From: an uncultured Armatimonadota bacterium
GTDB lineage: Bacteria; Armatimonadota; Fimbriimonadia; Fimbriimonadales; Fimbriimonadaceae
Assembly (NCBI GenBank): GCA_903833215.1
Contig: CAILEM010000025.1
Span: forward strand, 1 to 64,000
DNA length: 64,000 bases
Reading direction: 5' to 3'
The notes under the pieces were generated by a model, which saw only the letters and a list, made by a program, of their open reading frames with translations, did no database searches and was not told the origin of the DNA. Below are positions 1-8,410 of this stretch, piece by piece. Position 1 is the first letter of the stretch; the number at the start of each line of letters is the position of its first letter. Made by a program: the position numbers and the translations under genes.

Positions 1-2
1 CC

Positions 3-215
3 ACCACTATAACCAAACTCTCGACGAATACCGTTGCACCATTCCGATGGCACAGCAGACAAAAATCGGCCGAGGATCGCATCCATGCTTTCCATGAGCT
101 AAGGACGAAGGAAACACTCGAAAAATACTTGATGGCATTGGCCACGGAGACGTCGACAAAGGGGTTCGCGGAGGTTGGGGATTTGTCACCCACGCTTTCA
201 TTTTTGGGTTTTTGA
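3..215 (+). CDS. 3' end of an unidentified phage gene (partial)
   Basis: An open frame enters from the left window edge and ends in TGA at 213-215, giving the last 70 residues of a protein. The sequence is hydrophilic with a helical charged stretch (AEDRIHAFHELRTKETLEKY). It lies just upstream of the portal gene, where a terminase large subunit usually sits, but I see no terminase motif in this fragment. A competing frame, open from the edge to a TGA at 98-100, cannot be excluded. Its last bases contain a GCCACGGAGACGTCGAC string that recurs at 4774-4790. Confidence 0.35.
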   Translation, partial: TTITKLSTNTVAPFRWHSRQKSAEDRIHAFHELRTKETLEKYLMALATETSTKGFAEVGDLSPTLSFLGF

Positions 216-216
216 T

Positions 217-1620
217 ATGTCAAACAAAAGTAAAAATCGCCAGCGGACCACGACTGAACGGCCGCCTCGTCGGGAGTCGACGCCTTTGGTTACCGACATG
301 GTCGGGGCGAATATTGGGTCTTCGGTGCAGTATGGGTTTCTGCAGGCGGACCGGGCTCTGCCTCAGACCATTGATGATGCTGAGCGTGATTTTGGGGAAG
401 ACATTTATGACCGAATGGCCAACGACGCTGTGCTCGGTGGTGCAGAGGCTTACCTTAAAGTGCTCGTGCTTAGCGTCGATCTCAATGTCACTCCTTCGAT
501 CGAAGAGCCTCGGCCCCATGAACCCAGCGAACTCCATGCTGAATTCGCCAAAGCGATGGCTGCACGTGATTTCTGCCATGCGTGTCTGGATCGACTCGCT
601 CACACCGATCGGCCGATTCGTAAGATCCTCTGGGACATGCTGGACGCTCTGCGCAAGGGGCATCGCCTCGCCGAGATTGCAGCCGAGGTAGCACCAAGCG
701 GCCTGCTCAAAGGCAAGCTCGTTCCACAGGCGATACGACCTAAGCCGAGGAAGAACTACGCCTTTGTCGTGGACGAATACAACACCTTTCGCGGTGTCAT
801 CGCGGTCGTCCCAGGTGTCTCGATTGCGTTGCGAAACGGCATCGTTTACGGTCTCGACGAAATCCCAAATGCGATCGCACCGAGCAAACTCATGGTGCTC
901 ACCTTCGGTGGCCAAGATGGCGACCCTCGAGGGCGTTCCTGGTTCCGGCGCGCCTACGATCCATGGTATCGAAAGCAGATCGTCAAGCCGGAATCGGTCA
1001 AAACAGCGGTTCAATTTGGCGGGGGAATGATTACCGCTATCGCCCCTGAAGACATCAACCAAGTCAACGTCCAAGATCCCATCACGGGGAAAACCGTTCA
1101 CATCCAAAGCGCGATTCAGTCGATCCTTCAGCAGTTATCCAACGGTGGAACGGCGACGTTTCCGGGTGGTACCAAGCTCGAAGTCCATCGACCCGACTCC
1201 AATGGTTCGTATTTCGAGGACTTCTTCGATCGATGCGACCGGGAGATGGTGACCACGTTCCTACTCTCGGGTCGTGCGATGCTGGAAGCGCGTCACGGCT
1301 CGAAGGCAGACTCTGGCGCCTCGCAGGATGTGGTCGACGACCTTGTGCAGTTTGTTCGGCACGAGCTTTGCGAGATGATCACGCTCCGGCTGTTCCGTCC
1401 GTTCGTTGAGATGAACTTCGGGGTGGACTTTGCTGAGAGGTTTACACCGAAGGCGACGATGCTGAAGATGTCTCGACCCGATTTCGCCGCGAATGCGACG
1501 GCGGTTGCGGCCCTGAAAACGGCGGGTTATCTCGATCCTTCGCAGTTACCGGATATTGACCGCGAGATTTTGGGTTTGCCTGAGCGGCCGTTAACGGGTG
1601 ATGGAGATCCCGATTTGTAA
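217..1620 (+). CDS. Phage portal protein, DUF935/Mu gp29-like
   Basis: A 467-aa protein that fits the portal family used by Mu-like heads and many siphophages: the ring at one capsid vertex through which DNA is packaged and the tail attached. It has the expected length, a basic N-terminus and a central GRSWFRRAYDPWYRKQ segment resembling the conserved R-S-x-x-R-x-x-Y-x-P-W stretch of DUF935 portals. I chose the ATG at 217. A TTG at 175 would add 14 residues, but its GGAGG lies directly against the start. It is followed by protease, decoration and capsid genes, the standard head order. The family is assigned from motif and position, without alignment. Confidence 0.8.
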   Translation: MSNKSKNRQRTTTERPPRRESTPLVTDMVGANIGSSVQYGFLQADRALPQTIDDAERDFGEDIYDRMANDAVLGGAEAYLKVLVLSVDLNVTPSIEEPRPHEPSELHAEFAKAMAARDFCHACLDRLAHTDRPIRKILWDMLDALRKGHRLAEIAAEVAPSGLLKGKLVPQAIRPKPRKNYAFVVDEYNTFRGVIAVVPGVSIALRNGIVYGLDEIPNAIAPSKLMVLTFGGQDGDPRGRSWFRRAYDPWYRKQIVKPESVKTAVQFGGGMITAIAPEDINQVNVQDPITGKTVHIQSAIQSILQQLSNGGTATFPGGTKLEVHRPDSNGSYFEDFFDRCDREMVTTFLLSGRAMLEARHGSKADSGASQDVVDDLVQFVRHELCEMITLRLFRPFVEMNFGVDFAERFTPKATMLKMSRPDFAANATAVAALKTAGYLDPSQLPDIDREILGLPERPLTGDGDPDL

Positions 1621-1655
1621 CCCCAAACGCAGCATTGGTTGGTGCATCCAGGTTC

Positions 1656-1690
1656 CGGACGCCGGTACGATCACCGTCGACTACGGGTCC
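1656..1690 (+). repeat. Dispersed repeat R4, copy 1
   Basis: This 35-bp string in the gap between portal and protease (core GGTACGATCACCGTCGACTA) recurs almost unchanged at 11957-11993, at 15184-15214 and inverted at 15081-15114. A diverged version lies at 4757-4796. All copies are in gaps or at 3' ends of prophage genes. Confidence 0.75.
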
Positions 1691-1756
1691 GGGTGATGCC
1701 CCGATTTTGTTTGCCAATCCCAATGGCGGAGGGGTGGGCAGACATTTACCCATTTT

Positions 1757-2731
1757 ATGAACATCCCTACTCATCACTTCGCCGCTGAATTCTCGGCGGT
1801 TTCGGAGTCGGTTGCCGACTCTGTTGTTTACGAAGGAAAGGTGTTTCAGGCCGGGGATTACCCGGACAAGGCGTTTGCCATCGACGAGATGGAACTTGCG
1901 CAGAAGGCGCGGGCGTTCCAGGGCGTCGACCTCGATTTGGAGCACTCAAGCTTCAAGGATGTGCTCGGCAATAGGCTGGGTCGCCTTGAGGCGATTTGGA
2001 ATCACGGTGCCGATGCCATCGGCCGACTGCGAATTCCGAAGTGGCTTCACGAGCTTGCTGGCGGCAAGCTGCAAACCTCCCTTTCCTTCGACCGAAACAA
2101 GAACATCGTGGGCTGTGCGCTCACGCTTAACCCGCGAATCACCGACGCTAAGGTGGTCGCGGCGTTCTCACTCCATTCACCTCTCAAGGAGAAACCAAGT
2201 ATGCCTACTTCATTGAAAGATCGACTACGCGTGCTTTTTGGGTCCGCACCCGAAGCACTTCGCGAGGCTGGTATCGATCCTCACGAACTCGACAGCGTCG
2301 AATTCGCGGACCGCAAGCCAGAAATCGACCCCTCGATTCAGTCCCAATTGGCCGAGTTCAAAGCGACGAACGACCGCCTGCTTGCGACCCAACTGAATAT
2401 TGCGGCAACGGTCTTCGCCGACGACATGGTGCGGAATGCCAAGGCAGTTCCGGCACAGCACCCTCATCTTGTGGCTCTCTACAAGGCAGCCGCTTTGGCG
2501 GACGGCGAAGGCATGGTTCGCTTTACCGACAACGGCAAGGTTCAGCAGGGTGTGAATCTCAAAGCACTTGAAGATCTGTTCAAGGACGCCCAGCCGCACA
2601 ACCTGTTCTCGACGCAAATCCCCAACGCAGACCCAACCGAAGATTCAAATGCACCGAATCCAGCAATGGTTGAGCGGTTGCGGGGAGCTACCAGCCTTGG
2701 ACTGCAAACGACCAAACGGGAGGGCAAGTAA
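1757..2731 (+). CDS. Prohead protease-scaffold precursor, Mu gpI-like
   Basis: A 324-aa protein between portal and decoration genes. The N-terminal ~145 residues resemble the Mu I/prohead protease type, including a D-L-D-L-E-H segment at about 55-60 and a Leu/Arg-rich core. The C-terminal ~175 residues are charged and helical, as in scaffolds. A strong internal start at codon 149 would produce that second half alone (see the next entry). In Mu and lambda the protease gene carries its scaffold in the same way. Proteolytic activity is inferred from position and general layout; I cannot assign the full catalytic set by eye. Confidence 0.72.
   Translation: MNIPTHHFAAEFSAVSESVADSVVYEGKVFQAGDYPDKAFAIDEMELAQKARAFQGVDLDLEHSSFKDVLGNRLGRLEAIWNHGADAIGRLRIPKWLHELAGGKLQTSLSFDRNKNIVGCALTLNPRITDAKVVAAFSLHSPLKEKPSMPTSLKDRLRVLFGSAPEALREAGIDPHELDSVEFADRKPEIDPSIQSQLAEFKATNDRLLATQLNIAATVFADDMVRNAKAVPAQHPHLVALYKAAALADGEGMVRFTDNGKVQQGVNLKALEDLFKDAQPHNLFSTQIPNADPTEDSNAPNPAMVERLRGATSLGLQTTKREGK
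2201..2731 (+). CDS. Nested scaffold protein, in-frame internal start
   Basis: An ATG at 2201 lies in the same frame as the protease gene and is preceded by AAGGAG at 2186-2191, a strong ribosome-binding site at good spacing and better than the one before 1757. The product would be 176 aa beginning MPTSLKDRLRVLFGS and is charged and mostly helical. This matches the known protease/scaffold nesting of Mu I/Z and lambda C/Nu3. The start and ribosome-binding site are seen directly; the scaffold role is inferred. Confidence 0.68.
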   Translation: MPTSLKDRLRVLFGSAPEALREAGIDPHELDSVEFADRKPEIDPSIQSQLAEFKATNDRLLATQLNIAATVFADDMVRNAKAVPAQHPHLVALYKAAALADGEGMVRFTDNGKVQQGVNLKALEDLFKDAQPHNLFSTQIPNADPTEDSNAPNPAMVERLRGATSLGLQTTKREGK

Positions 2732-3487
2732 ATGCCGATCGCACCTTACGATATCTTCACTCAGTCCGAACTGACCCCCACGATGTTTCCCGAGCGCATG
2801 CTGAAGGCATCCTTGCCGGTCGCGGCAAACCTTCACATGGCAAAGGGCACCGTGGTTGGGGTTGTGACTTCTGCGGCTCAGAATGACGTCCAGACCCTCT
2901 CGCAAGCCAGCGCAACAGGTGGCACCTTTACGATCACCTTTGGATTCGGCACGGTTTTCACCACGGCACCGATCCCTTACAACGCAAGCGCAGCCCAAGT
3001 TCAGAGTGCGTTACAAGCGCTTCCGAACATTGGTGCCGGCAGCGTTTCCTGCACAGGTGGTGCACTCGGTAGCGCCGGAGTTGTGTGTACCTTTGGCGGA
3101 AACCTTGCGAACCAGCCCCAACCTGTGTTTGCCATCAACAATGCGGGCTTGGTCGGCTCGGGAGCTGCAGTTACGGTAGCCCATACGACGACGGGTATCG
3201 CCAATGGCGCGCTTGAACCGTACGCATCTGGAAACTCGGATGGTTCGCAAACCCCGATCGGCATCCTTGTTGTCGAGGTTGCGACCGACACACAGGGCAA
3301 CGTTACCTACGGCCCGCTCCCGACTGGCAACGGTTTCGGTTCGATTCGCCATGTAGCTCCAATCGCGATCGCGGGCTACTTCAATACGGCCGATCTCACC
3401 GGTCTTGACACAAACGCGGCCACAAAACTGGGCCGCCTCATCCAAGGCACCACGTCGGTTGGCGTGTTGTGCGTTACAGGAGCCTAA
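2732..3487 (+). CDS. Head decoration-like protein with inserted domain
   Basis: A 251-aa protein starting immediately after the protease stop, with an AGGG-rich site upstream. The first ~45 residues and the last ~80 look like a lambda gpD/decoration fold (a late AGYF-type segment). Between them lies a Gly/Thr/Ala-rich beta domain at about 60-135, with a TTAPIPYNASAAQVQSAL segment of a kind common in phage surface proteins. The insertion would sit on the outside of the capsid. Position directly before the capsid gene supports a head-stabilising role. Confidence 0.65.
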   Translation: MPIAPYDIFTQSELTPTMFPERMLKASLPVAANLHMAKGTVVGVVTSAAQNDVQTLSQASATGGTFTITFGFGTVFTTAPIPYNASAAQVQSALQALPNIGAGSVSCTGGALGSAGVVCTFGGNLANQPQPVFAINNAGLVGSGAAVTVAHTTTGIANGALEPYASGNSDGSQTPIGILVVEVATDTQGNVTYGPLPTGNGFGSIRHVAPIAIAGYFNTADLTGLDTNAATKLGRLIQGTTSVGVLCVTGA

Positions 3488-3490
3488 AAT

Positions 3491-4531
3491 TTGAGCACTT
3501 ACGCTTACGCCCAAAATGTCGAACTCAGCATGATCCTGCAGGACAAGTTGCCTGTGCTGACGATGAAGGACCCTCTTTTCGAGCTTATGCCGATCAAGTC
3601 GAAAGACGTCGCTCGGCTCGTCTGGGATCAACGCGGAAACTACGTTGGCCTAACTGCTGCTCGTGGCTATGACGGCGGGTACGGACGGGTTAACCGCGAA
3701 TCGGTTAGCCGCTTTGGTGTCGACCCCGCTCCCTATGGCGACCAAAAGTTCATGACCGAGGATTGGTTGACCAACTCGCGTCAAGCAGGAACGTTTGGCT
3801 CTGCGATTGACCTCACCGAGGGGCAAGCAGGAGACCAAGACCACCTCATCACACGGATGATTCAGCGGATCAAGTCGGTTGGCTGGACGCTTTTTACCAC
3901 TGGTAACTACTCCGTCCTCGGGCCGTTGGGTCAGCTCATCATGACCGACTCATTCAACCTCACGCCGTTCAATGTGGCGATCCCGTGGGCGACAGTGAAC
4001 ACGGCGACTCCTTTGCTTGACCTTCGCAACGCCAAGCTCAAGCACCGTGGACATTCGGTGAGTTTTGGCCGCAACGCCAGGCTATTTTTGAACTCTCAAG
4101 ATGTGAACTCGCTCCTCTCCAACACGAATCCCAATGACCTTGGCGCGAAGCGAGTGATCACGGTGAATGCCGGTGCCCAGCCGATGACGGTTGCCGATGT
4201 CAACCGTTACCTCCTTGAAGCGGATCTTCCTCAGATCGTGGAGTACGACGATTCCTATCTTGACGAGAGCGGGGCGGTGCAAATGTTCATTCCGCAAGGC
4301 TACGGTGTGTTGGTCGGAGCTCGCGACTACGGCGACCCTGTTGCCGAGTTCATTTTCACCCGCCATGCCGACCTCATTCGGTCGGGGACTCGCCTTGGGA
4401 ACGGGGATTTCTCGAATATCTACTATGACTTCGAGCTCAAGAAGAACCCGGCCCGGGGTATTTCCACACTGGCTTTCAACGGGGCGCCCGCGTTCTATTT
4501 CCCCAGCGCGATCATTCCGTTCCGGTGCTAA
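3491..4531 (+). CDS. Major capsid protein
   Basis: A 346-aa protein of typical HK97-fold capsid length, three bases after the decoration gene, with a TTG start. It contains long conserved-looking blocks (LPVLTMKDPLFELMPIKSK, RMIQRIKSVGWTLFTTGNY) and a C-terminal DFELKKNPARGI region typical of capsid proteins paired with DUF935 portals. It would form the shell of the head. Identification rests on size, gene order and general resemblance to the gpE-like capsid families. Confidence 0.82.
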   Translation: MSTYAYAQNVELSMILQDKLPVLTMKDPLFELMPIKSKDVARLVWDQRGNYVGLTAARGYDGGYGRVNRESVSRFGVDPAPYGDQKFMTEDWLTNSRQAGTFGSAIDLTEGQAGDQDHLITRMIQRIKSVGWTLFTTGNYSVLGPLGQLIMTDSFNLTPFNVAIPWATVNTATPLLDLRNAKLKHRGHSVSFGRNARLFLNSQDVNSLLSNTNPNDLGAKRVITVNAGAQPMTVADVNRYLLEADLPQIVEYDDSYLDESGAVQMFIPQGYGVLVGARDYGDPVAEFIFTRHADLIRSGTRLGNGDFSNIYYDFELKKNPARGISTLAFNGAPAFYFPSAIIPFRC

Positions 4532-4533
4532 GC

Positions 4534-4749
4534 ATGCGCTACAACATCCTTCAACACGTCGGGGCTTTCTGCCCCGGCGACAAGGTCGCTTCGTGTAACT
4601 TTCCGGAGGGAACTGACTTCGATCGGCTGCTAAGACTCGGTGCCATTGAGCCAGTTGGCGAGGAAGTGCCTTCGCGGCGTGGGCGGGGACGACCGCCAAA
4701 AGGTGCGCCCCCACGCAGCGAGGAATCGGTGGAGTTCACTCCAGCGTGA
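4534..4749 (+). CDS. Small phage head protein with AT-hook-like tail
   Basis: A 71-aa protein starting two bases after the capsid stop. The N-terminal half (MRYNILQHVGAFCPGDKV) resembles short head-completion proteins found after capsid genes. The C-terminus carries RRGRGRPPKG, an AT-hook core (RGRP) that in other proteins inserts into the DNA minor groove. It overlaps the next 40-aa frame by a GTGA junction. Packaging or DNA contact is an inference from the motif. Confidence 0.6.
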   Translation: MRYNILQHVGAFCPGDKVASCNFPEGTDFDRLLRLGAIEPVGEEVPSRRGRGRPPKGAPPRSEESVEFTPA

Positions 4750-4868
4750 TTCCTCCTCTCACCGTTCCGGACGACGCCACGGAGACGTCGACTACGGGGG
4801 TGGAGGCGACTGGCAAGGCGTTCAGAGAACTGGCGGCGAAACACTTGAAGTACCAAGCCGGTTCGTAA
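4746..4868 (+). CDS. 40-aa phage protein of unknown function
   Basis: A GTG at 4746 overlaps the stop of the previous gene (GTGA) and opens a 40-codon frame ending in TAA at 4866-4868. The product begins MIPPLTVPDDATETSTTG and ends in a short amphipathic helix (GKAFRELAAKHLKYQ). Translational coupling supports it being real. Part of its DNA is a diverged copy of repeat R4, which weakens the case. Confidence 0.45.
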   Translation: MIPPLTVPDDATETSTTGVEATGKAFRELAAKHLKYQAGS

Positions 4869-5023
4869 ATAGCGTCGAGACAGAGGCGAGACACCAAAGG
4901 TCCGGTAACTGCCTAAGTTCACAGAGATTAAGGAGTCCCGACCGGGTCGGGACGCGATTTTTTGAACCGGATTTACCCTCACCCTTCCCTCTCCCACTCG
5001 ACGTGAGAGAGGGCATCAATGGC
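4869..5023 (+). repeat. Repeat R3, copy 1, with strong palindrome
   Basis: About 155 bp of non-coding sequence that reappears as its reverse complement at 11597-11752. At 4938-4956 it contains the palindrome GTCCCGACC-G-GGTCGGGAC followed by GCGATTTTTT, which would work as a rho-independent terminator for the head genes upstream. The rest of the gap, up to 5250, holds a second GAGAGAGGGCATCAA motif and no gene. Confidence 0.75.
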
Positions 5024-5264
5024 GGGCGGCTCCTGTGAAATCGAAAATCGAATTGGCTGGTCGGTCCGAAAATTCCGACTCTACACTCGAAATTCCAACC
5101 ATGTTCCTCTCCTGCGTCTGAGTGTACAGACTAGCCGTGAGAGAGGGCATCAACACCCTATTGCTCCTGTGACTTCGCTCGTTTGTCGTCTTGAACTTGC
5201 CTGTTTTGGTGGGTGGAGGAGACGGGCAAGGCTTTAGCAGATTCTCTCTTGGTAGGAGGTATTC

Positions 5265-5630
5265 ATGTCGTTTTCTTTCAACCCGTCCTTGCCGACGCTT
5301 CGTGACCAAATTCGGTTGCGGCTAGCGGACACGGATTCCGCGTCGGCGGTGTTCCAGGATTCCAGCATCGATGCGATGCTGGGGATGTACTCGTATGACG
5401 AGGCATGCGCCCAGCTTGCTGAAAGCGCAGGAGCAGAGTTCTCGCGGATGGCGAGCACGATTGAGAACGGCCCGCTCCGGTATCAGTATCAGGAGCGCGC
5501 GACTTTCTTTGCCGGGCTCGCCAAGTCGGTCCGGTCGCTGGCTCAGCCGCCGCCAGGAGCGCCACCGTTTACGGGGGCGACATCAGGGCCGATGGTTCAT
5601 CCGGATTTGTCGTCCTATCGGTCCGATTGA
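5265..5630 (+). CDS. Head-tail connector protein, gp6-like
   Basis: A 121-aa protein with a strong AGGAGGT site at 5252-5258. The opening TLRDQIRLRLADTDSASAVFQDSSIDAML is the usual pattern of gp6-like head-tail connectors (helix, 'D-x-D' turn, 'F-x-D-x-x-I-x-x-x-L' helix). It would form the adaptor ring below the portal. Gene position after the capsid genes agrees. Confidence 0.72.
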   Translation: MSFSFNPSLPTLRDQIRLRLADTDSASAVFQDSSIDAMLGMYSYDEACAQLAESAGAEFSRMASTIENGPLRYQYQERATFFAGLAKSVRSLAQPPPGAPPFTGATSGPMVHPDLSSYRSD

Positions 5631-5640
5631 TTTTCTTCCC

Positions 5641-5991
5641 ATGGTTCAAATTAAGCCTCACTCTGTTACGATTCGGGCGGTGTCCCAGACTCCGCTTTCG
5701 AACTCTGTTTTGGGGAACCCTTCACGGGGGACGGCGACATCGCCGATTCGTTGTTTGTGCATTCCACTGCGACCTCGTGAGGCGTTTGCCCGCTTTGGCG
5801 TCGTACTCCAGGATGCCTGGACGATCTACGTTGAGGTTGGCGATGCCGCTGCGTTTTCACCTCAGGCTGAAGTGTGCTTCGGAGCGATCGTTCTGTACGT
5901 TCAGGGGGACCCTGAGGTGCATCAGAACGGAGATATCGCCGACTGCGCGGTGATTTACGCCACCCGAATTCAATATCCGGAGGCGGCATGA
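5641..5991 (+). CDS. Putative head-closure or neck protein
   Basis: A 116-aa protein (MVQIKPHSVTIRAVSQTPLS) with alternating beta-type sequence, between a connector gene and a tail-completion candidate, overlapping the latter by four bases (ATGA). Position suggests a stopper or head-closure role. I recognise no diagnostic motif. No good ribosome-binding site is seen at 5641. Confidence 0.5.
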   Translation: MVQIKPHSVTIRAVSQTPLSNSVLGNPSRGTATSPIRCLCIPLRPREAFARFGVVLQDAWTIYVEVGDAAAFSPQAEVCFGAIVLYVQGDPEVHQNGDIADCAVIYATRIQYPEAA

Positions 5992-6428
5992 GCAACGCCC
6001 TGCAGACAGCAGCCCTTCTCGATTCGATCCGTGCCGCCGTTATTTCGGCATGGGGAACCATGCCTATTTCCTATGGTCGGCCCAGGGTTCCCATAGCGGC
6101 AGCACCCTACACGGTTATCACTTGGGAGTCCGTGGATGTGTCGTTTACGGGCACGTCGGCAACGTTGGCAAACCCCAACCAAACCAACCGCTTTACGATT
6201 ATCGGACGCTTCCCCTTTCCGACGGATCCATCGCAGGTCATTGACTTGCAGCGTGTCGAGAGGGCCAACACCCTCATCGCCCAGCTTCAAAACGGGGCGA
6301 CATTCGCCGGGATCGGTATGAACCCGCTTGTCACCAAAGTCGAGGCGTCCAATCTCGCGGACCCCAACGAAAAGGCTTACGAGTTCACCCTCACCTTCGT
6401 CGTCGTCACCCAAGCAACACACCACTAA
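5988..6428 (+). CDS. Putative tail-completion (tail terminator) protein
   Basis: A 146-aa protein translationally coupled to the previous gene. It starts with a helix (LDSIRAAVISAWG) and ends with beta strands (AYEFTLTFVVVTQA), the layout of tail terminator proteins in siphophages, and directly precedes the tail tube gene. Function is inferred from order and size. Confidence 0.55.
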   Translation: MSNALQTAALLDSIRAAVISAWGTMPISYGRPRVPIAAAPYTVITWESVDVSFTGTSATLANPNQTNRFTIIGRFPFPTDPSQVIDLQRVERANTLIAQLQNGATFAGIGMNPLVTKVEASNLADPNEKAYEFTLTFVVVTQATHH

Positions 6429-6461
6429 CGCGGCATTTTCGCCGAAAGGAAGGAAAACTCC

Positions 6462-7265
6462 ATGACACTCACGGGACTCAACATGGCCGCGTTTACGGTC
6501 ACTCCCAATGCAGGCGGATCTTCGACATCGGTCGCGATGCTCGGCCTCCTGAAGGCTTTTTCGATGACTGCCGACAACGAGCAAGTCGACAGCGGCGGCT
6601 TGGCAGATCGCTACGAAAGGATGATGAACGTGAAGCAAGGGCAAGTTGTCGACTTCACTACCTTCTTGAGCGGTTCGCCCCAACCGGTGCTGACGAACCT
6701 CGATATCGCACTCTGGGAATTCGGAAGCACGAATTTTCTTGGATCCATTCGATCGGGAAGGCTCGATATCAGCACGGAATCACGAGAAGCGAGTGGGATT
6801 GCCTCCGCGTATAAGGCGCCTAGCGCGACACGAACGAAAGTCAAACTGACAACCCAAAAGCTTGTTCTCACTAACGTCGCTTTTCTCGGGACTCTCCTCA
6901 CCGGATCGGCAGCATCCTTCGATGTCACCGCGTCGCTAACCTGGGGAGGCACTGCATTTGTGATGCCGATGACCATCAAGAGCGCGAAGCAACGGGTTGA
7001 GCGTGACGAAGTGCAACTGGAAGAGGTTGTGTGCACGGGAAAAGGCACCCCAACCGGTCCTTCCGACAATTCACTCCTCGGCAACATTCTGCTTGGCACC
7101 TCCCAGGTTGCTCTCGCGATCGATACTGGAGGCGGTCAGTACAACACCGGCTCCGGGATGTGGGCTTTGATTACCAAGCTGTCGACCCGGTTTGCCGATG
7201 CAGCTTGTATCGAGCAAGTTGGGCAGTTCATGTTCCAGGGTCCGGCCTCGTTTGCCACGGGGTAA
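6462..7265 (+). CDS. Major tail tube protein
   Basis: A 267-aa protein with a GGAAGGA ribosome-binding site. Its beta-rich sequence, length and position just before a frameshifting chaperone gene are typical of the tail tube subunit that stacks to form the DNA conduit. No sheath gene follows, so the tail is probably non-contractile. Confidence 0.68.
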   Translation: MTLTGLNMAAFTVTPNAGGSSTSVAMLGLLKAFSMTADNEQVDSGGLADRYERMMNVKQGQVVDFTTFLSGSPQPVLTNLDIALWEFGSTNFLGSIRSGRLDISTESREASGIASAYKAPSATRTKVKLTTQKLVLTNVAFLGTLLTGSAASFDVTASLTWGGTAFVMPMTIKSAKQRVERDEVQLEEVVCTGKGTPTGPSDNSLLGNILLGTSQVALAIDTGGGQYNTGSGMWALITKLSTRFADAACIEQVGQFMFQGPASFATG

Positions 7266-7268
7266 CCA

Positions 7269-7864
7269 ATGAACTTAGAAACCACGATCACAGAAGGTGA
7301 ATCGGCGTCCCCGCTGCTGTTCTATTCGATCGTCTCCCGGATTCGGCCGCTTGCCGATTCGTTTGAGATCGCCATCGCGACAGGAGATGTTTTGCGTTTC
7401 AGACATGTCCGGGGTCGCGATGCCTTGCGCCAAATTCGAGAAGCGGCACATCGGTTTGCCGAGGGCGTGACGACTGTGAATGCCCCCCTTGAGATGAAGG
7501 CATTTGTCTCGTCGGACCGTCAAACGATGATTTGGTGTCACATGCTTGGGGCATTGAATCTGGATGGCGGTACCGCTTGGAGCTTTTTACAAATTCAGTA
7601 CTACGGACCCGTTGTGTTTGACGACCTGCTGGAGCAGTTCAAAACGGAACTTCTCCACGTTGCGGAAGCGACCGAAATGCGCGACATCGACCTGGCAAAA
7701 AAAGGATCGGGGAGTCGGTTCTGTGGCGCAACCGACTCCATGTCGCCCGCGACGTGTGGGGTCGCCATCCCCGAGAGCTCGATGGCGAGCAGTGGGACGA
7801 CGCCATGATCGTCGACTACGTTGCGTTGGCTCTTATTGAGCAAGACGAAAACAGGGGGAGTTGA
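7269..7864 (+). CDS. Tail assembly chaperone, -1 frameshift product
   Basis: The zero-frame product is 179 aa (7269-7808). At 7697-7703 the run CTGGC-AAAAAAA-GG gives an A-AAA-AAA slippery heptamer in the right phase. A -1 slip after codon 145 continues for 53 codons to TGA at 7862-7864. The extension (RIGESVLWRNRLHVARDVWG, then RELDGEQWDDAMIVDYVALALIEQDE) looks like a genuine coding C-terminus, whereas the zero-frame tail is Ser/Thr-rich and low in complexity. This is the conserved lambda G/GT arrangement: both chaperones assist tape-measure and tube assembly and are absent from the finished virion. The fused product would be 198 aa. Confidence 0.8.
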
Positions 7865-7867
7865 GAG

Positions 7868-8398
7868 ATGGGAATCGTAGAAGACATTGTTGAAAGGTTG
7901 CGGTCCCCGGCGGTGGATCTGCGAAAAACCAACGTTTCGGAGAGATTTCGGGTACGCCCGACTGGCCCGACCAGGACCACCGTGAGAACCACCCAATCGA
8001 TTGTCGATCGATTTGTGGTCGGTTTATCTGTCGAGAAGGATGCCCGCGCGACACGGAGCGGCACGCCTCCGACGACGCCCGATTCATCCCCGCCTCGGGT
8101 TGGACTGTTGGATAGCTTCTCCGTCGCTGTGCGACCGCAGGTGTCCGCCCGCGAAGCGGATTCTCGGAAACCTGAACCCCAATCCCAGACCATGGATCAT
8201 CGGATCGAACTCCGCCAATACGCTATCGGCGGTGGCCAGGAGGGCAAGGTCGGAGTAACGCCAACCGAGTTGGCCGTCATTACCCGTCCCAACCACAGCC
8301 TGAAAGGCCGCCTGGTTGCCGCCATCGAAGACTATATCGCGGACGGCCTCAACCACCACACCGCCGCGCTCATCCGCCAAGGCATCTTGCCGCGCTAG
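7868..8398 (+). CDS. Phage protein of unknown function in the tape-measure position
   Basis: A 176-aa protein four bases after the frameshifted stop, with a GGGGGAG site. It occupies the slot of the tape-measure gene but is far shorter than usual, Arg/Pro/Thr-rich in the middle (SGTPPTTPDSSPP), and not a long coiled coil. The C-terminus (LKGRLVAAIEDYIADGLNHH) is helical. It may be a miniature tape measure, a small tail protein left after loss of that gene, or a fragment. No motif is recognised. Confidence 0.5.
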   Translation: MGIVEDIVERLRSPAVDLRKTNVSERFRVRPTGPTRTTVRTTQSIVDRFVVGLSVEKDARATRSGTPPTTPDSSPPRVGLLDSFSVAVRPQVSAREADSRKPEPQSQTMDHRIELRQYAIGGGQEGKVGVTPTELAVITRPNHSLKGRLVAAIEDYIADGLNHHTAALIRQGILPR

Positions 8399-8410
8399 CA
8401 GTCCCCACAA

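Noticed and set aside
220-1107. Long antisense open frame (295 codons) across the portal gene
   Set aside because: It lies wholly opposite a well-supported gene and its sequence has no recognisable protein features; GC-rich codon use in the portal gene explains it.
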